Source: Cavia porcellus
Lineage: Eukaryota; Chordata; Mammalia; Rodentia; Caviidae
Assembly: GCF_034190915.1 (NCBI RefSeq)
Contig: NW_026947484.1
Location: 81,663,982-81,727,981, forward strand
DNA: 64,000 bases
Direction of reading: 5' to 3'
Below the pieces are notes generated by a model. That model searched no databases and was not told the DNA's origin. It worked only from the letters and a program-made list of their open reading frames with translations. This document shows, piece by piece, positions 33,235 through 46,749 of this stretch (the first letter of the stretch is position 1; the number at the start of each line of letters is the position of its first letter). Position numbers and translations under genes: made by a program.

Positions 33235-34305
33235 AGGAGGCTCCTTTTTCTAGACTTTTACCAGTCCTAAAAAGTTTACTATAAAGGAAGCCTCTAGATA
33301 ATCTTTGTTAATGGATAGACTGCACAAAATGTATATGCTCTGCCTTGTAAAAGTTGCACCCCTCTTCCCTTGTATTTGCCGGAATTTTGCAAATTTAGAT
33401 ATGGAAGTTCAAGGACTCAACTGTATATTCGCATGCTAAAAAAAAGTGATTTGTAGACATCAAGTTCCTGATATTTGTTTCTAGTTCTTAATATCAGTTC
33501 AGATTTTGGAAATGAATTGTTTTCTGTTGAATTAAACATTTCCCCCACTCACTATATCCTTGAGTTCTGCTACAAATAAATGGAACTTTGCTTTAAAAAA
33601 AAAAAAGCTAAAAATAAGTCTCCAAATATGTCAAGTCTGAGCTGTACATTAGTCATTGATGTGGCTTTAGAATATCACTACACATTTTAAAATTACTGTT
33701 TAAATGACCAAAAACAGTTAATTTACATGTTGCTTAACATGTAAATTTATCTTGGGACAAATTTATGATCCAATAGAGCAGATAATACTTTTCATGTTCT
33801 CAAAAGATGCACATTCTTACCTTTTCTAGTTTTTTGCTTCAAGCAAGAAACCCAAAACTATACAAATCATGTATTTTAAAAATAAGATTAAGTTAATGGT
33901 AGAGATAGGCTTTTAAATTTGTTTACTTGTTACGGTGGAATTTACATAACTCATGAAACGCAAAACCTTAATGTGTGTGTATGTGTGTGGTCTGGTAAGT
34001 AGATGTCAGTTGTTGGTAAAATAGTGAAATGGAAACAACTGAATTTACAGTACTTATTCCAGAATTCAGTCTCCTCTCACTATGTAAGACATTTGTAATT
34101 TACAAGACATGTACAGGTTTTTTTTCCTCAGATGCTGCAGACATTCATGGGGGAAAAGGGCAGGCAACCAGTCCTACTTCAGCAACTGACGAAACAGTTG
34201 TGTTTGACTGGACAATCTTGAGAAAGCTCAGGAATATGAAGCCCAATAAAATATGGAAACAAATATAGTATCCCCTTCTTTTTAGCCACCAACCCTATTT
34301 CATGA
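33235..34305. other. BRD10-RANBP6 intergenic sequence, no recognised feature
   Basis: AT-rich stretch between the BRD10 CpG island and the RANBP6 3' side. A short (GT)n-like tract is at about 33972-33990. No exon recognised. Confidence 0.5.
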
Positions 34306-34309
34306 CTAT

Positions 34310-34470
34310 CACATAATAGCTTCCATTTATTTAACTTTGTGCCACTAAGCATTTTACATTATCTCTTTTAATCCTAACAACAAACCTATAAACTTATCTT
34401 CATTTTGCAGATGGGGAAAGTAACACTTAGGTTAAAAAAGTATTTTGCCAAAATCACAAATTATCTGTCA
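34310..34470 (+). repeat. MIR SINE remnant
   Basis: TTTTAATCCTAACAACAAAC, CATTTTGCAGATGGGGAAAG and a following AAGT/CAC pattern match MIR well. Confidence 0.75.
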
Positions 34471-35059
34471 TACTTCAAAAATTTCAGATGCCTAATTCCA
34501 ATTCGTCTGGAATAATTTATAATTCTTCAAACCTAAGAGTGTATAGAGCTGCTAGAAATGTCAATCAGGGCTGACATTTCAGGTAATGTAAAAGAGAAAA
34601 GTTAGCAGAAGAAAACTTCAATTTTAGTTCATGTAATGTCATGAAGATAGTAATCAGCTATTATGAAAGGATCATGTAATTTAACTTAAAAACACTTTAC
34701 AAGAAATATATTGGTTGCAGGTAAATTAGAAAATATAGACAAGAGACAGGAAAAAAAAAAAAAAAACCCTACCATTTAATCCCAGCAATTATAGAAAACC
34801 TGTTAAAACTCCTAGGTAGTATTTTTCTACTTATTCACCTATACTTTAAATAAAATTGTGACTATATTATATATAATGTCAGCTTTTGATCCACATTAAT
34901 AAATAATTGTATGTAACAGACAGAAATTGCATATGTAAGTTTTCAAACTTTATATTCCTGTCCACAATGACCTAAATGGCCTGCCATGTGAATTGGTAGG
35001 AAGTGAACTGGTAAAATTCTAATGTATAAGAAACTTCAAACTATAGAAAGGAATACACT

Positions 35060-36311
35060 ACAAGTACAAATAACAGCAGTAATACTGATTATTTATTTAG
35101 TTCTTACTAGGTCTTAAATATTTGTTAAATATTATAAATACACAGTACTCTCAGTAGCCCCAGGAAGTCATGATAGATGTACAGTATTTGAATTTTGGAT
35201 TGCTGATTTGGTTAGTAGAAACCTTTATCTATGCTACAAGAAGCTCAACACTAAAGACTGACATTCCAATTAATATAATTAACTCTAGATTTATAGAGCT
35301 TTTTTCTTCTAATACACACATGCTGACAAATGACTAGTCTCAAAACTATTTAATGTTTAAATATAAAATTAAATTTGGTTCATTTCTACAATAGCATACC
35401 TTCAGTGCTACTACAGAATGTTAGGTTCTTCAAAATAGAAATCTGTTTCAGCTGCATTCTGAATCAGAGCCTCTCACTGAGCTGCTTTACAGGGGAAAAT
35501 AGCACATACACACGAAGCAGTAGTTTGTTGAAACACGTTAACACTAACATCCATAAATATTGTTATAAACACTGTTATAGTACCTTACAGGCTACCAGTG
35601 TTAGATATACCTGGACATTCTTTACATTAAGGATGGTTTGAAGTTCTAGGTAAGCAAACAAATGAAGAACAGTTTGGTTAAGGAGATTTAAAAGTAGTCA
35701 TAATTTTTAGGATACCTTGGAAGCCAGAATGGATGTTTCGTTCAGTTCTCTGGAGTACACTATGAAACAGTTCATAAATATTATTTATTATAGGGGAAAA
35801 CCCTACATTCACTGCAGTATCTTAAAACTCTCCCAGTTACTGCATCCTCCTTGTACCATAAAAACCAGAAGTAGTATAAAGGAGAAATAAGCCTACCACT
35901 ATATCCCTTACTTTCATTCCAAAGATCTTTGTCATGAAAGTTCTTCTATTTTATCTTTAGGAGCTTTGAGCTTCTTGTGACAGGCAGCATGACATCCTGA
36001 CACCAAGTACAGTATACTGCTTGCCCAGCATTTATAGTTCAGACAAATAGCAACAATTTATATACTTCACACTAGAGGGAAAGGTAAAAAACATTCAAAG
36101 ACAACTAGCACAGATTATCACCAAAGTCTATGTTTAAGAGATAAAACATGCAAGATAAATAGAAGACTGTAACACTAATTCTGGAGAAACATGGGGGCTA
36201 AAAATATAAACTGCTTGACAGGAAGTTCTCTTATTTAATTTATAATGGAATCATTTACAATATTTATTTGTAGTTATTTTATAGATTATAGTCAAATGAT
36301 ATTAAAGTACT
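35060..36311 (-). other. RANBP6: Probable RANBP6 3'UTR
   Basis: AT-rich non-coding sequence follows the RANBP6 stop codon on the minus strand. Candidate AATAAA signals on the minus strand lie near 36259-36264, 35784-35789 and 35092-35097. The last would give a 3'UTR of about 1.2 kb, close to the human length I remember. The end coordinate is an inference. Confidence 0.4.
35070..35200 (+). repeat. MIR SINE remnant
   Basis: AGCAGTAATACTGATTATTT, ACTAGGTCTTAAATATTT and CAGTAGCCCCAGGAAGTCAT, a diverged MIR. It would overlap the predicted end of the RANBP6 3'UTR. Confidence 0.55.
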
Positions 36312-39300
36312 TCAAGCAAAATTTATCAACTCCTGCAGAGCTTCCTGCTGTTCATCATCAAGGTGGGATATGCATTCCAACCACAATTCTTCAGAACTCT
36401 GTACCTGACGAACAACATTAGCTAGGCGTTTGGCACAAGGATCTTCATAGTTAATAGTCTCATTAATTTTTCCTTCTGCAATTATACTGATTATTTTGGG
36501 AAGATTGGAATTATTTGGGCCAATTACAATTGGATGGTTACTTTCAATTAAGTCACAGAGAAAATTCAAAGTCTGAATAGCTTCCTCTTTGTCTTCATGC
36601 AGTGGAAGCCATGATAACCAATGTGGAAGAACTTCGTCTACATTTACACAGTTAGGCTTAAACTTCAAAATTTTCCCTATTGCTGAGATGCAATTCTCTG
36701 TAGCAATAACATTTTTTTTGGTTTTGGAATTTGCACACTTAATAACTTTTACCAGCAAAGGAACAGCTTCTGAACATAAAGAACGATAATCATCTCCACC
36801 AAACTGTGCCATAACACCCAAGCCATAAGCAGCAGCCTGCCTAACTTCAGGGTTGTTGTCTCGCATATTTAGTAGCATTGGCCACCGAAAATATTCCACA
36901 TATTTAAATGAAGTTGGACTGCAGTGCTCTATGATATCATCAAATATGCACAATCCCCACTGTCTGTCTGGCCATGGCCTATTTGAACAAATAAGATTTA
37001 CAATTAATGGAAGTAGCTGTTCAAACCATGGTAAAATCTTTTCCTTGTAAGTACTAAATAATGAATGCAAAATATCTGATACTTTGGTCAGAATGTAAAC
37101 ATCACACTCATCTTCATCTTGCAGAGACATCTCAACCTGTTGATCATAGTTTTCTTCTTGTCTTTTAACCTGTCGTAATTCTTGGTTTTTAAAGTGTCCT
37201 TCAAGTTTTGCTTTCAGTATTCCTCCCAGTTCTTCCAAGTGTTCATCATTAAGGCAACCATCTCCCATGACCTCAATGGATTTTGCAAACGAATTCATTA
37301 TTTCTGAAAGTACATCTGTATCAGGTTCGGTCCCAATAGCTTTGATTAAGGGATCACATATGAACTTCCACATCTGTGAAAGATACTCTGGACCACGACT
37401 TCTTGCACATTCCAGGAGAAAAGGCATGGACTCTGCTGCTGCTACTCGAACATTGTCATGGAAATAAAATTTCAGTAAAGGAATCATCAGTTTAACAACT
37501 TGTTCTGTATATTCTACAAATCCTTCTCTTAATTCCTTAGCGTAGTAAACCAACATCTGGCAAGCAGTTGCTTTTGCTTCAAGTCCTGAAGTTTTAATTC
37601 CAAAACTTTGCTGATCTCCAAGATTTACAAATTGCCAACCATCATCATCACTCATATTCTCCACATCTTGTGTATCTAAGAGAGCCACATCAGGTTTAGC
37701 TGAAGCAGTCTTAATAAGAGGCTCAATAACTAGTGGAAGATACTGTTGAAAATCTTTTCCAAGAATTTTACACATTCTAGCCCATGCTGAAACCATATAT
37801 GATGTCTGAGGGTCATCATCTTCTATATTACTTAAGTCTGACTGTGCCTTCAACAATAGCTCCATCACATTTGATATATCTTGCATAAATTTTTCCTTTC
37901 CAACAGCAAGACCAACGTGGCTAATGCACTCAATAGTCTTTCCTCTCAAAGTCTTGAGGTCCTTCTGAACAGCAAGCTCAACAATGTGTCTTAGTGAGGG
38001 CATAAATGTATCATAATATGGAACAAATTTTTCTTCCATTGTATCTGCAACTGAGGCAATAGTTGTCACAAGTTGTTCTAATGCCAACTTAGTACCATTT
38101 CGAATCAGCTCTTGAAGTTTAATCACCAAGATGGAATGTAGATTTTTTACCATACCATCCAAATATAGAACTAGCAGTGATTTAGGACAGTCTTCAATAA
38201 AAATAATAAGGGCAGAAGCTGCATGAGACTGCACACGCTGATTACCTTGATTTTCCATAGTACGTAATAAAGCTGCAATCACTGTTTCATGGAATTTCTT
38301 TTGGAAACTAGGTGCAAAATCTGTAGCCATCTGTCCAAGAGTAGTACAGGCTGCAGCCCTCACCCTTGGGTGAGGATCCTGAAGAAAAAGCAAAACAGAG
38401 TTTACTGTTTCATCTAGAATTGGTTCCATTTGCTGATGGCAACCTTCTCCAATGGCAGATAAGGCCATTAATCCAGCATGTCGACATTTCCAGTCAGGGC
38501 TCTGAAGCATTTGCATGATATGCTCTTTGGTCATTGGTAAAACAATTTTTCCACCAAGCCCACAAGCCAGCCTGTCTAGCGCACTCTCAGCAGCAACTGC
38601 ATTGCTGTCAAAATCATCTTCTTCCATTTCATCAGCATTTACCCAGTCCTCATCATCTTGTAGCTCAACCATCATTGCTAATATATGAGGAACTGCCTGT
38701 GCAATAATATTTGTATGTTTTTTCAACATTGGAGTTGCAGTTTCAGACAAGGTTACTATCACTTCAAGAGCCAACTGGCGTTGTAGATTACTAAGTCTAG
38801 AGTCTCCACATAACTTCAGGCTCAATTGTAGAGTATCTTCTATATAAGGACCCAAGTACTTAGGTACAGTATCTGCAATCTCAACAAGAGACTCTAGTAC
38901 TGAATCATCATCCTGGTAGCATGAATCATTCACAGCCTGTAAGATTCCAGGAAGCAAGTCTGCAAAGTCTTTGAAAAGTGCAATATTATTTTCATTAGCA
39001 AGTACGAATGCAGCTGCAGCTCTAGCAGATAATGTCCTGATTGCTGGATGTTCTTGATCTTGAATACACTGGTCCAACAACCTTTTGATGATATCCAAAT
39101 CGTGTCGATCTTGGTTCCCAAAAATCCCAGGAAAGTGCCAGAAGACATGAAGTGCAACTTCCCATAGAACTACATTTTTAGAGTAGATCGAATCAATAAG
39201 GAACTTCAGACCTTCTGGCCAATGATTAGTGCCATCCTCATCTATCAAATTCCTAGCCAGCACAGCAAAAATATCACAAAGCTTTTTCCTCATGCTAGTA

Positions 39301-39629
39301 TGTGTTTCTAACTTAACAGCCAGTATCAGTTCAATCTTGACATCCCTCTGAACATCAAAAGGCAGATTTGGATAGACCTCCTCAAACCCAGAGGACAAAA
39401 GCCGTCGTAACAGTGCGGCAGCCATTTGTCTCACCTCATAACCTACTCTTCTGTTTCTGACTGCATCTAATAGAAAGGTAGTCTTACACAGACCTGGTAT
39501 GTTTTCATAGATTTCCTCTGCTTGCCTCCGCACCATACAGCTTGGGTTTATCAGGTTCTTCAGAAGCTGGTAAAACTCTTGCTTTTCCGACACGGTCCCC
39601 GGTACTCCTACAGAACCGGCCGCCGCCAT
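36312..39629 (-). CDS. RANBP6: RANBP6, RAN-binding protein 6 (importin-beta family), intact intronless gene
   Basis: A single uninterrupted frame of 1105 codons runs from ATG (39629) to TGA (36312) with no intron. I recognise the protein as RANBP6, the closest paralogue of importin-5 (IPO5); 1105 residues equals the human length as I recall it. The protein is a solenoid of HEAT repeats expected to bind RanGTP and carry nuclear import cargo. An acidic loop ([16 protein letters not shown], around residues 325-340, Trp329) matches the acidic loop of IPO5. Another acidic patch ([13 protein letters not shown]) lies near residue 660. The start sits in a GC-rich stretch, and the N-terminus [20 protein letters not shown] agrees with the family. 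The lack of introns fits an old retrocopy of IPO5 that stayed functional. The neighbour BRD10 is on the same strand about 3.3 kb downstream, as in human. The identification is very secure; the function is inferred from the family. Confidence 0.98.
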   Translation of the reverse strand: MAAAGSVGVPGTVSEKQEFYQLLKNLINPSCMVRRQAEEIYENIPGLCKTTFLLDAVRNRRVGYEVRQMAAALLRRLLSSGFEEVYPNLPFDVQRDVKIELILAVKLETHTSMRKKLCDIFAVLARNLIDEDGTNHWPEGLKFLIDSIYSKNVVLWEVALHVFWHFPGIFGNQDRHDLDIIKRLLDQCIQDQEHPAIRTLSARAAAAFVLANENNIALFKDFADLLPGILQAVNDSCYQDDDSVLESLVEIADTVPKYLGPYIEDTLQLSLKLCGDSRLSNLQRQLALEVIVTLSETATPMLKKHTNIIAQAVPHILAMMVELQDDEDWVNADEMEEDDFDSNAVAAESALDRLACGLGGKIVLPMTKEHIMQMLQSPDWKCRHAGLMALSAIGEGCHQQMEPILDETVNSVLLFLQDPHPRVRAAACTTLGQMATDFAPSFQKKFHETVIAALLRTMENQGNQRVQSHAASALIIFIEDCPKSLLVLYLDGMVKNLHSILVIKLQELIRNGTKLALEQLVTTIASVADTMEEKFVPYYDTFMPSLRHIVELAVQKDLKTLRGKTIECISHVGLAVGKEKFMQDISNVMELLLKAQSDLSNIEDDDPQTSYMVSAWARMCKILGKDFQQYLPLVIEPLIKTASAKPDVALLDTQDVENMSDDDGWQFVNLGDQQSFGIKTSGLEAKATACQMLVYYAKELREGFVEYTEQVVKLMIPLLKFYFHDNVRVAAAESMPFLLECARSRGPEYLSQMWKFICDPLIKAIGTEPDTDVLSEIMNSFAKSIEVMGDGCLNDEHLEELGGILKAKLEGHFKNQELRQVKRQEENYDQQVEMSLQDEDECDVYILTKVSDILHSLFSTYKEKILPWFEQLLPLIVNLICSNRPWPDRQWGLCIFDDIIEHCSPTSFKYVEYFRWPMLLNMRDNNPEVRQAAAYGLGVMAQFGGDDYRSLCSEAVPLLVKVIKCANSKTKKNVIATENCISAIGKILKFKPNCVNVDEVLPHWLSWLPLHEDKEEAIQTLNFLCDLIESNHPIVIGPNNSNLPKIISIIAEGKINETINYEDPCAKRLANVVRQVQSSEELWLECISHLDDEQQEALQELINFA

Positions 39630-39790
39630 CGTTCCTGGTCAAAGTTAGCGCGACGGGGAAGGAGGGACTGTGAGGAAGATGGGCTCGTAGCAATGACGTA
39701 AGCAACGCACCATCGGAGATGGGCGGGGTCGCTTCTCCTTGTGGCCGGGCGCCCGTCTATGCTCTTGGGGGTGGAGCTCCTGGTTCCCTG
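39630..39790 (-). promoter_or_regulatory. RANBP6: RANBP6 5'UTR and GC-rich promoter
   Basis: The bases just upstream of the RANBP6 ATG are GC-rich and keep CpGs. They contain a CRE/ATF-like site TGACGTAA (39694-39701) and a GC box GGGCGGGG (39721-39728). No TATA box is obvious, which fits a housekeeping promoter. The exact start of transcription cannot be read from the sequence. Confidence 0.6.
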
Positions 39791-39799
39791 CGTGGTGTG

Positions 39800-40682
39800 A
39801 GCTGGGTACAAGTAAAAGGCAGTTTCCTTTTGTTTTCTGGTCAGGTAAAAATGCGTTTGCTGCGAGGGGGAGAAAAGAGAAAATAAAATGATAATTACTG
39901 TCTGTATTAAAGCGGGATGATTTTTTTCTTTGTTTCTAATGTGTACTGATGTTAGTTTGATAATTATAAAACACAAAGTGCACCTCGAGAACTTGGTAAG
40001 TAGAAGACAGCAGTCACAGAGACCACGTATTGTATCAGTCCATTCATATAAAAGGTACAGAGTACGCGAACAAAATTAGTGTTGCTAGAGGCTGAAGGGA
40101 AAAATGGGAAATGGATCATGACTGACATTAGTTATTTTTAATTATAAAAATGTATTTTGATTCTGATAATAGTTGCACATGTCGATGTTCTAATAAAAAC
40201 CATTGAGATGTACAATTTAAATTAGCGAATCGTATGGTATATGAATAATACCATGATAAAGCTGTTTATAAAATAATAAATGACAACAGTGATTTCCACC
40301 CCACTACTACATTTAATGCAGTAGAACCGAAGTGCTCAAATTTAGGTGTGTACTAGGATCACATAACCTGTGGCTTATAAAGAAGAATGAGAAAGATCTA
40401 AATATAGTATGGTGGAAAATGACCTAGATTAATCATCAAAAGTATTAAAACCGTTTTTCACTGTTAATTACTGAAATTTTGTATCTTTGGTCATGTTGCT
40501 CATAGATTTTTCTTATCTGTTATTTAAACTGTAATATGAAGGGATTCAGTTATTAGAAATTTAACTATCCATTAGTAGGAAGCTATAGAGGTTTTTCAAA
40601 CACACAATGTTCTTGAGGCTAAATGTTTCTTCAGTTCAGGTAAATTTATCAGTCAAAATCATGGTGGTCAAGGCTAACAGTG
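39800..40682. other. Upstream of RANBP6, no recognised feature
   Basis: AT-rich DNA to the right of the RANBP6 promoter. Some L1-like words near 40010-40250 are too diverged to call. Confidence 0.45.
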
Positions 40683-40842
40683 TGAGCCGAGCATGATGGC
40701 ACATGCCTGTAATCCTAGCACTGTTGAGGCTAGAGGATTGTGGAGCACTCAAGAGCAGCCTCATCTACATAGTGATTTCAAGGCCAGCCTGAAGTATGTA
40801 GTGAAACAGTCTCGAAAACAAAAACAAAACAAAACAAAAAAA
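40683..40842 (+). mobile_element. B1-type SINE
   Basis: GAGCCGAGCATGATGGCACA, TGCCTGTAATCCTAGCACTG and TTTCAAGGCCAGCCTGAAGT, with (AAAAC)n tail. Confidence 0.9.
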
Positions 40843-42028
40843 GAGACCTAATGCAATGATGATTAGGTCTTACTTTGTCTTAGGTTGCCACACTCATTGG
40901 AACCTTACACAAATCTGTAAGGTTAGTAGGATAGGTTTAATACTAGTTTTAGGCGAGAAATGGAAAGCTAGAGGTTATGGGATTTGCCTCAGACACTTGA
41001 GTCTCAATTCCACTTCTAAAAGTGTGACCAATGCTGTTTTCATCTGGGTGCTTCCCTCTAACTACTCCTGAGTTTGTGAGTAGTTCTTAAATTCTCCAAG
41101 CAGGCTTAATTTTAATTTTTTAAGTGCTGCTGCATAGTGACACAAAAATTTAAAAAAGCATAGTTTTCTTATTAACCAAATAATACAGCAAATAAGTAGT
41201 GTCATACATTAATTGTAGTAGTAAATCTTTCATAAATAGTGTTTCTCATTCTGTGGATTACATCAAAATCATTTGAGATACTTATTCTAGAATATAGGTG
41301 GTAGGGCCCATCTTCCAAACTGCTGAACCAGAATGTGTGGAACTGTAACCCAAGAATGTATAATTTGAACAAGCACATTGGATTATCACATAAATACTCA
41401 ATTTTAAGAACAATTGATGAAATTTAACTCTGGTTCTGGTTCCAAGATCTTGATTGCAATTCTATATCTTGTTCAAGACTTATTGGTTTATGTACTGTTC
41501 TTTGAGAAAGTTTAACTGGAGGATCTTTGTATTTGTTGTTTTAAGAAATATTAACAAATGTGAAAAAAAGGCTTTGCTTAACACTACATCACTAGCATAT
41601 TAAAGATATTAAAAATTGCAATGGAATACTATTAATGACCCACCACAGTGTTTTAAGTGTAAATGTTAAGACAATGGCAAAGGTTGGTGCAGGTGTGAAG
41701 AGGAAACTCGGTTATATTTTTGTTGAGAATACAGTTAAATTTGTGCAATCATTTTGAACTTTTTTTTGAAAAGTGCTAGTTTAAGATTATTCAGTCATTC
41801 CCTCAGCAAGTCTTCATTGAGGCTATGTGTACTGAAACATGATGGTAGGTGCTGAGGGTAAAAAAATAAATATCTGAGAACACTCATCTGAGAGACAGCA
41901 AATGTCATATGGTGTAGGGATCATTGTGTTAATGTCTGTCACAGAACCTATTGTGTTGTATAAGTACCTAATGGTGTGGAGTGTGGGAGAGGTCAGGTAA
42001 GGCTTCTCAGAAGAGGTGAGATCAGAGC
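40843..42028. other. Intergenic, mostly unassigned
   Basis: AT-rich DNA. At about 41780-42020 the words ccctcagcaagtcttcattg, tgatggtaggtgctgaggg and cttctcagaagaggtgagat suggest an ancient mammal-wide repeat of uncertain family. It appears to continue after the SINE at 42029-42205. Confidence 0.4.
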
Positions 42029-42205
42029 TGACTCCCCCTCCCCTCTTCAGCACATTGAACCTGGGTCCCTCACACTGAGCTTCACAACCAGCCCTTTTTG
42101 AATTTTGAGGCAACTGTTAGTCTTTGAGTTGCCCAGTCAGAGCTCCTACTTTCAGTCCTCCTGCCACAGCCTCCCAGAATGATGGGACATGAGCCATGAT
42201 GCTAA
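42029..42205 (-). mobile_element. Composite B1-ID SINE
   Basis: The ID part (GCACATTGAACCTGGGTCCC ... ACAACCAGCCC) lies left of the B1 part (TTTTGAGGCAACTGTTAGTC ... CACAGCCTCCCAGAATGATG), both on the minus strand. Near-duplicates GAGCTGACT and GAGCTGATT flank it. Confidence 0.75.
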
Positions 42206-44456
42206 CTTAGAGCTGATTTCAGAAGAATAACTCTTCATTAACCACTTTTAAAAAAGAGAAAGCTGTTCTAAGTAGAGGGGACAACTTATTGACATACAGA
42301 GGCCTTAGATAATACTGTGGTATGAGTCTGCCAGTGTCTCAGTATTGCAGAACATTCAAGGTGGAACTTGATGGGAGCCTACTCCCATAGAGATGCCATA
42401 GGAGACGGAAGAAAATTAGGAAGAAAGTTAAATAGAGGCCACATCACAAAAAATATTATATTCCATATTAAAATACTGGCTTTTTTCTTAAGGTAATAAG
42501 GAACTAGCTACTGAATGATTTCAATCAAGGACCACAAGATCATCAATTTTCAGAAAGATTATTTTGACAGAAGTTTGCAAACTAAACTGTAAAGACTGGA
42601 TGTATTTAGGAGGCCACTAACCCAGTTAAGATCAACTGAAAGTCTCAACTGTATGAGTAACACAGAGGAAATGAAGAGAGGGCAATGAATTTAGAGGTTT
42701 TAAGTAATATTGGTAGTGCTCAGGAGGCAAGGAGAAGACTAAGAAATCTGCTGAATTCTACTTTGGGCATCTGATTGGAGGAGCTGCTATTTGCCTGTTT
42801 ATTGACTTCTAAACAAACAAATAAGCAAACGAAAAACAATGTTAATGAAGATAAAAAGACTGTTAATTCTTCTGGAGTAAAAAGAACTCACTCAAGCCGC
42901 TGAGTACCAAGACCTCTGTTTTGTTTTCTGGTTTTTTCCACATACTGTAGTGAGAGTTTTCATTTCAACCAGTAGTGAGAACTAAACTGTACACACTTTA
43001 GAAAAATTACCTACAACTATCTTTTACTTTCAAAAAATATAAAGTGATTTAAAATCTAAAGTTTGCTTTTTACATTGAATAATTATTTGCTTTTCCCAGC
43101 ATTGTTATTCTATTCCACTTCCCCTTCTAAAGAGTGCATATAATACTCAAGATTTCAAGACTGGACTTGCAGATTTGATCCCAGTTGAACTACTTTATTA
43201 AATTTTCTAATTAAAAGTGACTTTATTTGCACTAGTGGAGAGGCCGTCGAAAGAATATTTTCATAAGATGGCTCAGTAACAGGCAATTAAGGTGTTTACC
43301 AACTGAATAAAGCTCAAGATAAGTTACAGACTTTTTTCTAACTCTGAGAGATTAGAGTCAAATGAAATTAGAGTGTGCATACCTGAGACTTATACAAGAA
43401 TAATTCAGGACAACAAGTAAAAAAAAAAATACAGAAAACAAAACAAAAAATACCATGAAGTCACCAACTGGCCTAAAATGGAACTATCTGAATATCAAAA
43501 AGAATAATTCCTGTGGTGGATTAAAAAGCATCAAATATGTAAACAAAAGTGATGCATTTTTAATATTTAAAAAGCCATTAACTCATTGAACATTTTTGAA
43601 GATTGCTAGGTTACCAATTCTTAAAATTGTTTAGAGAAATAAGGTTTTCCTGCACAAACTGTATTTCAAACTAACCAAATAGTTTATAAAGAAATGTTTT
43701 TCTTTATAGAATTCCATCTAATAGATGCATAAAGAATGCTGAAATTAAAAAAAAAACTGCTGTGTCATAACCTTGAATGAAATCATGAATACATGTAACA
43801 GTAATAATGCAGGGATTAGGCTAAAACCACTTGAAATTACTGATTAATCTGTACATTATTAAAAGTGAGATTAAACCAGAGGTGTCATTTGCATGTTGTC
43901 TTTTGGCTCTACATTCATACTTTTATAATATGTTCTCTAAGGTTAGATCTGGACACAAAATTTCTCCTTTCATAGCTGGATCTCTGTTAAGAGTCCATCA
44001 ATAGGAATCAATAGAAATTGGAGGATTAAAAAATGAGTCAAGAAGAGAATTAATCCTTCTTGTTCTCAGCTGTGGGCTTTGCATCTTACAGCATGCTAAA
44101 CAATACGGCCATATCCCATCTCTGCAGAGTATTAGCAATAGCCTGGGGACACCCCTTCATCCAGAGGTTTTGCATGCACCCCTCTTCTGAGCTCAAAATT
44201 AGCAGTTTTACTGTGTTCTCTTAGCTTTATGGGTGATGGAAGGCCCCACAGTTACCATTATTTGATTATATCTTGCCTCAGAGAAATTGCCTCTGTTCTC
44301 TCACACTTGTGTAACCTGTCCCTTAAATTAATTCTCTTTTTGAAGTAATTTGTGTGATTTCTATTTTCCTACTGGACTTTGACTTATAAACCAAATGATG
44401 CATGTATACAACACCACTTACAATATATTTTATTCATGTTTATGGAGTTAAAAAAA
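42206..44456. other. Intergenic, no recognised gene
   Basis: AT-rich sequence. The stretch 44040-44390 has LTR-like composition (ttctcacacttgtgtaacct, ctactggactttgacttata) and may be an old LTR, which I could not assign. Confidence 0.4.
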
Positions 44457-44578
44457 TTTTAAGGCAGGGTTTTACTGTGTAACCTAGGCTGGCCTGGAAT
44501 TCATTACAGTCCTCCTGTCTCAGTTCCCAAGTGCTCCCAAGTGCTAGAATTACAAGCATGCACCATCATGCCCAGGTT
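44457..44578 (-). mobile_element. B1-type SINE
   Basis: TTTAAGGCAGGGTTTTACTG, CCTAGGCTGGCCTGGAATTC and AAGCATGCACCATCATGCCC on the plus strand. Confidence 0.88.
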
Positions 44579-44619
44579 TTGAGGTATAATTTATATGTAT
44601 TAAAATTTATCAATTGTGC

Positions 44620-44712
44620 CTGTAGGACCAGCACAAAGGAGGCTTAAAGCAGATTATTGGAGCTCAGGAGTTAAAGACCAATCTGGGCAACAGTGACACC
44701 TGTTCTTGAAAA
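44620..44712 (+). mobile_element. Old 7SL-derived SINE monomer
   Basis: GGAGCTCAGGAGTTAAAGAC followed by CAATCTGGGCAACAGTGACA resembles primitive Alu/B1 monomers rather than the younger B1 copies nearby. Confidence 0.6.
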
Positions 44713-44862
44713 TAAAATCACCAATTACAAGTGTGTAATTAGATATATTTGACAGCCAAGTAATTATGACTATAATCATGTATAGATCATGTTCAGTACC
44801 CAAAAGTTCCCTTGGGTTTCTCAGTAGACAATCTTTTTGCCCACTTCTGGCTCCAGACAACA

Positions 44863-45020
44863 GATTCCTATTGCTATAACTTTATTTTTGCCAGAATTTC
44901 ATATAAATGGAAGCATTCACCATGTGACCTTTTTTTGCATCCAGCATCTTTCACTTAACACAGTGCTTGTAACATTCATCCATCTGGGTGCATGATTGTC
45001 CCTGTATATTTATAGAGAGC
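44863..45020 (-). mobile_element. L1 fragment, antisense
   Basis: CAGAATTTCATATAAATGGA, CTTTCACTTAACACAGTGCT and CATTCATCCATCTGGGTGCA match antisense L1 3' sequence. Confidence 0.65.
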
Positions 45021-46357
45021 CCTTCCTAGACCTCATGTGGTTCAGGAAGTTTATATTTGTAATACCATGGAAAATTTATTAGAATTCTAATGAGTTAATT
45101 CCAATTTACCACTACCATTGTGATACATGGTGAGAATAAAAACACTTAAGGCATATCTGTAGTTGTGGGGAGTCCAGGGGATTCTAGGTCCAGCTAGGGT
45201 GATAGTTACCCTGAACAAGGTCTCAACCCTGGGCCAAACCCAGGTTTTATTAATTTGTGAAGAAGGGAGAGGCTTGTGGATAAGTGACTTGACAATTATA
45301 ATAATTATGTATCAAAAATCTAGACCTTTGATGTTTGCTTTGTTCTCTGAAAATGAAAATGTTTGACTTCTACTTCTCAGGGTCAGAAAATGCTCAGTAG
45401 AAGATATTCCCATGGAGTAGGGGTGGTAAAAAAATGAAGAAAACATCAAATAGGAATTAAAATTGGATCCCTTTCCAATCAATAAAAAATTATATTACCT
45501 ACAGACTTAAGAGAAAATGACACTAAAAATTCTCAAAAAAGCAGATATATTAAACTATATAAAGATAAAACATTCCAGAGATGATTTTTATAATAATGTT
45601 AGGATTACAAAAATTATAGCATATCTGGTTGATTACAGTTGATATTTTAAACAGTTTCTTGTATAATAGACAAAATATAATTACAAAAATAAACAATCTA
45701 ATTCGTTATTATATTTGCTAGAAGCATCCTGTAAGATGCCAAAACATTTTTATCTGCATCAGAACTGGTGTGAGAAAGAATCTTGACTTTTAAAAAAGTT
45801 GTGGAAATTATATTTCAAGAAAGAAGTAATGCAGGTAGTGATATAATGAAGAATAAATTATTTATCCACTGAATTAGAATCCCATTGGTGCAAAACTAAC
45901 ATTAATTTATTGACTTGTCTTACAGCTACTCTCTCATTATATGTCTAACTTATGAAAGGACTGATGAAAATCTGTTATGTTAGAATTTGAGAAGAATGAA
46001 ACTGTTAAATTTAGAATAGTATGACCAGCCATTGTCGTTTGTGAAGAACCAAAATTTCTTGATATGGTAAAATTTCAGTCCTAGGAAAAAACTGGTTACT
46101 CTATAACTTTCAATAAATGTTTAAAAATATAGTTTGGGTTTGTATTGATCAACTATAAAGGTCAAGTTAGACTGAAGAATTTTCATAAGGATGCTATATA
46201 CTTTATTGCATTACATCAAAATACACATAATGGTTGTTTGTCTTATAATTATTATTAAACTAAGTGGTGACTGCTTGATCTCTCTACTTAATTTCTTTTC
46301 TTAAGGCTAAAAATTTGTCTTTGAGGAGATACTTTGACAACTACAGGTTGTCCTTGC
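45021..46357. other. Intergenic, no recognised feature
   Basis: AT-rich; nothing recognised on either strand. Confidence 0.45.
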
Positions 46358-46749
46358 CATTATGCTTTGTATCTAGATATCCCCCCTCCCAAAGCTTTAT
46401 GCAGTGACAAGTGGGGGTTTTTGGAGGTGGCTGGATCTAAGGTGTGTAGTGCTGGCACCAAGGTTCTGACTCTAGTATTAATGGTGTAAGTACTACCTGT
46501 CCTGAGGGTGAGTATCCTAGATAAAATATAAGAAACAAAAAGAGGGTTATTACTTATCACTTGTTTGCTGCCTTTTACCTGCCCATGAGTTATTTCTCCT
46601 TTATGATGCCCCTTTGCTATGCCACCCTGCCTTTGAGCCATTTGATCATGGTCTGAAACATCTACAAACTGTGAACTAAACAAATATTTCTTCCTTTAAT
46701 ATTGGGTGTCAGGTATTTTGTCTCAACAATGAAAAAAGTAACTAAGACA
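46358..46749 (+). mobile_element. MaLR-type LTR
   Basis: Starts near CATTATGCTTTGTATCTAGA, contains CCTCCCAAAGCTTTATGCAG, TGTGAACTAAACAAATATTT and ends GTAACTAAGACA. It resembles the LTR at 53294-53664. Confidence 0.78.

Noticed and set aside
39608..39976. 122-codon minus-strand frame upstream of RANBP6 as an extended N-terminus
   Set aside because: It is in a different frame from RANBP6 and lies in the promoter/5'UTR; the ATG at 39629 agrees with the known N-terminus.
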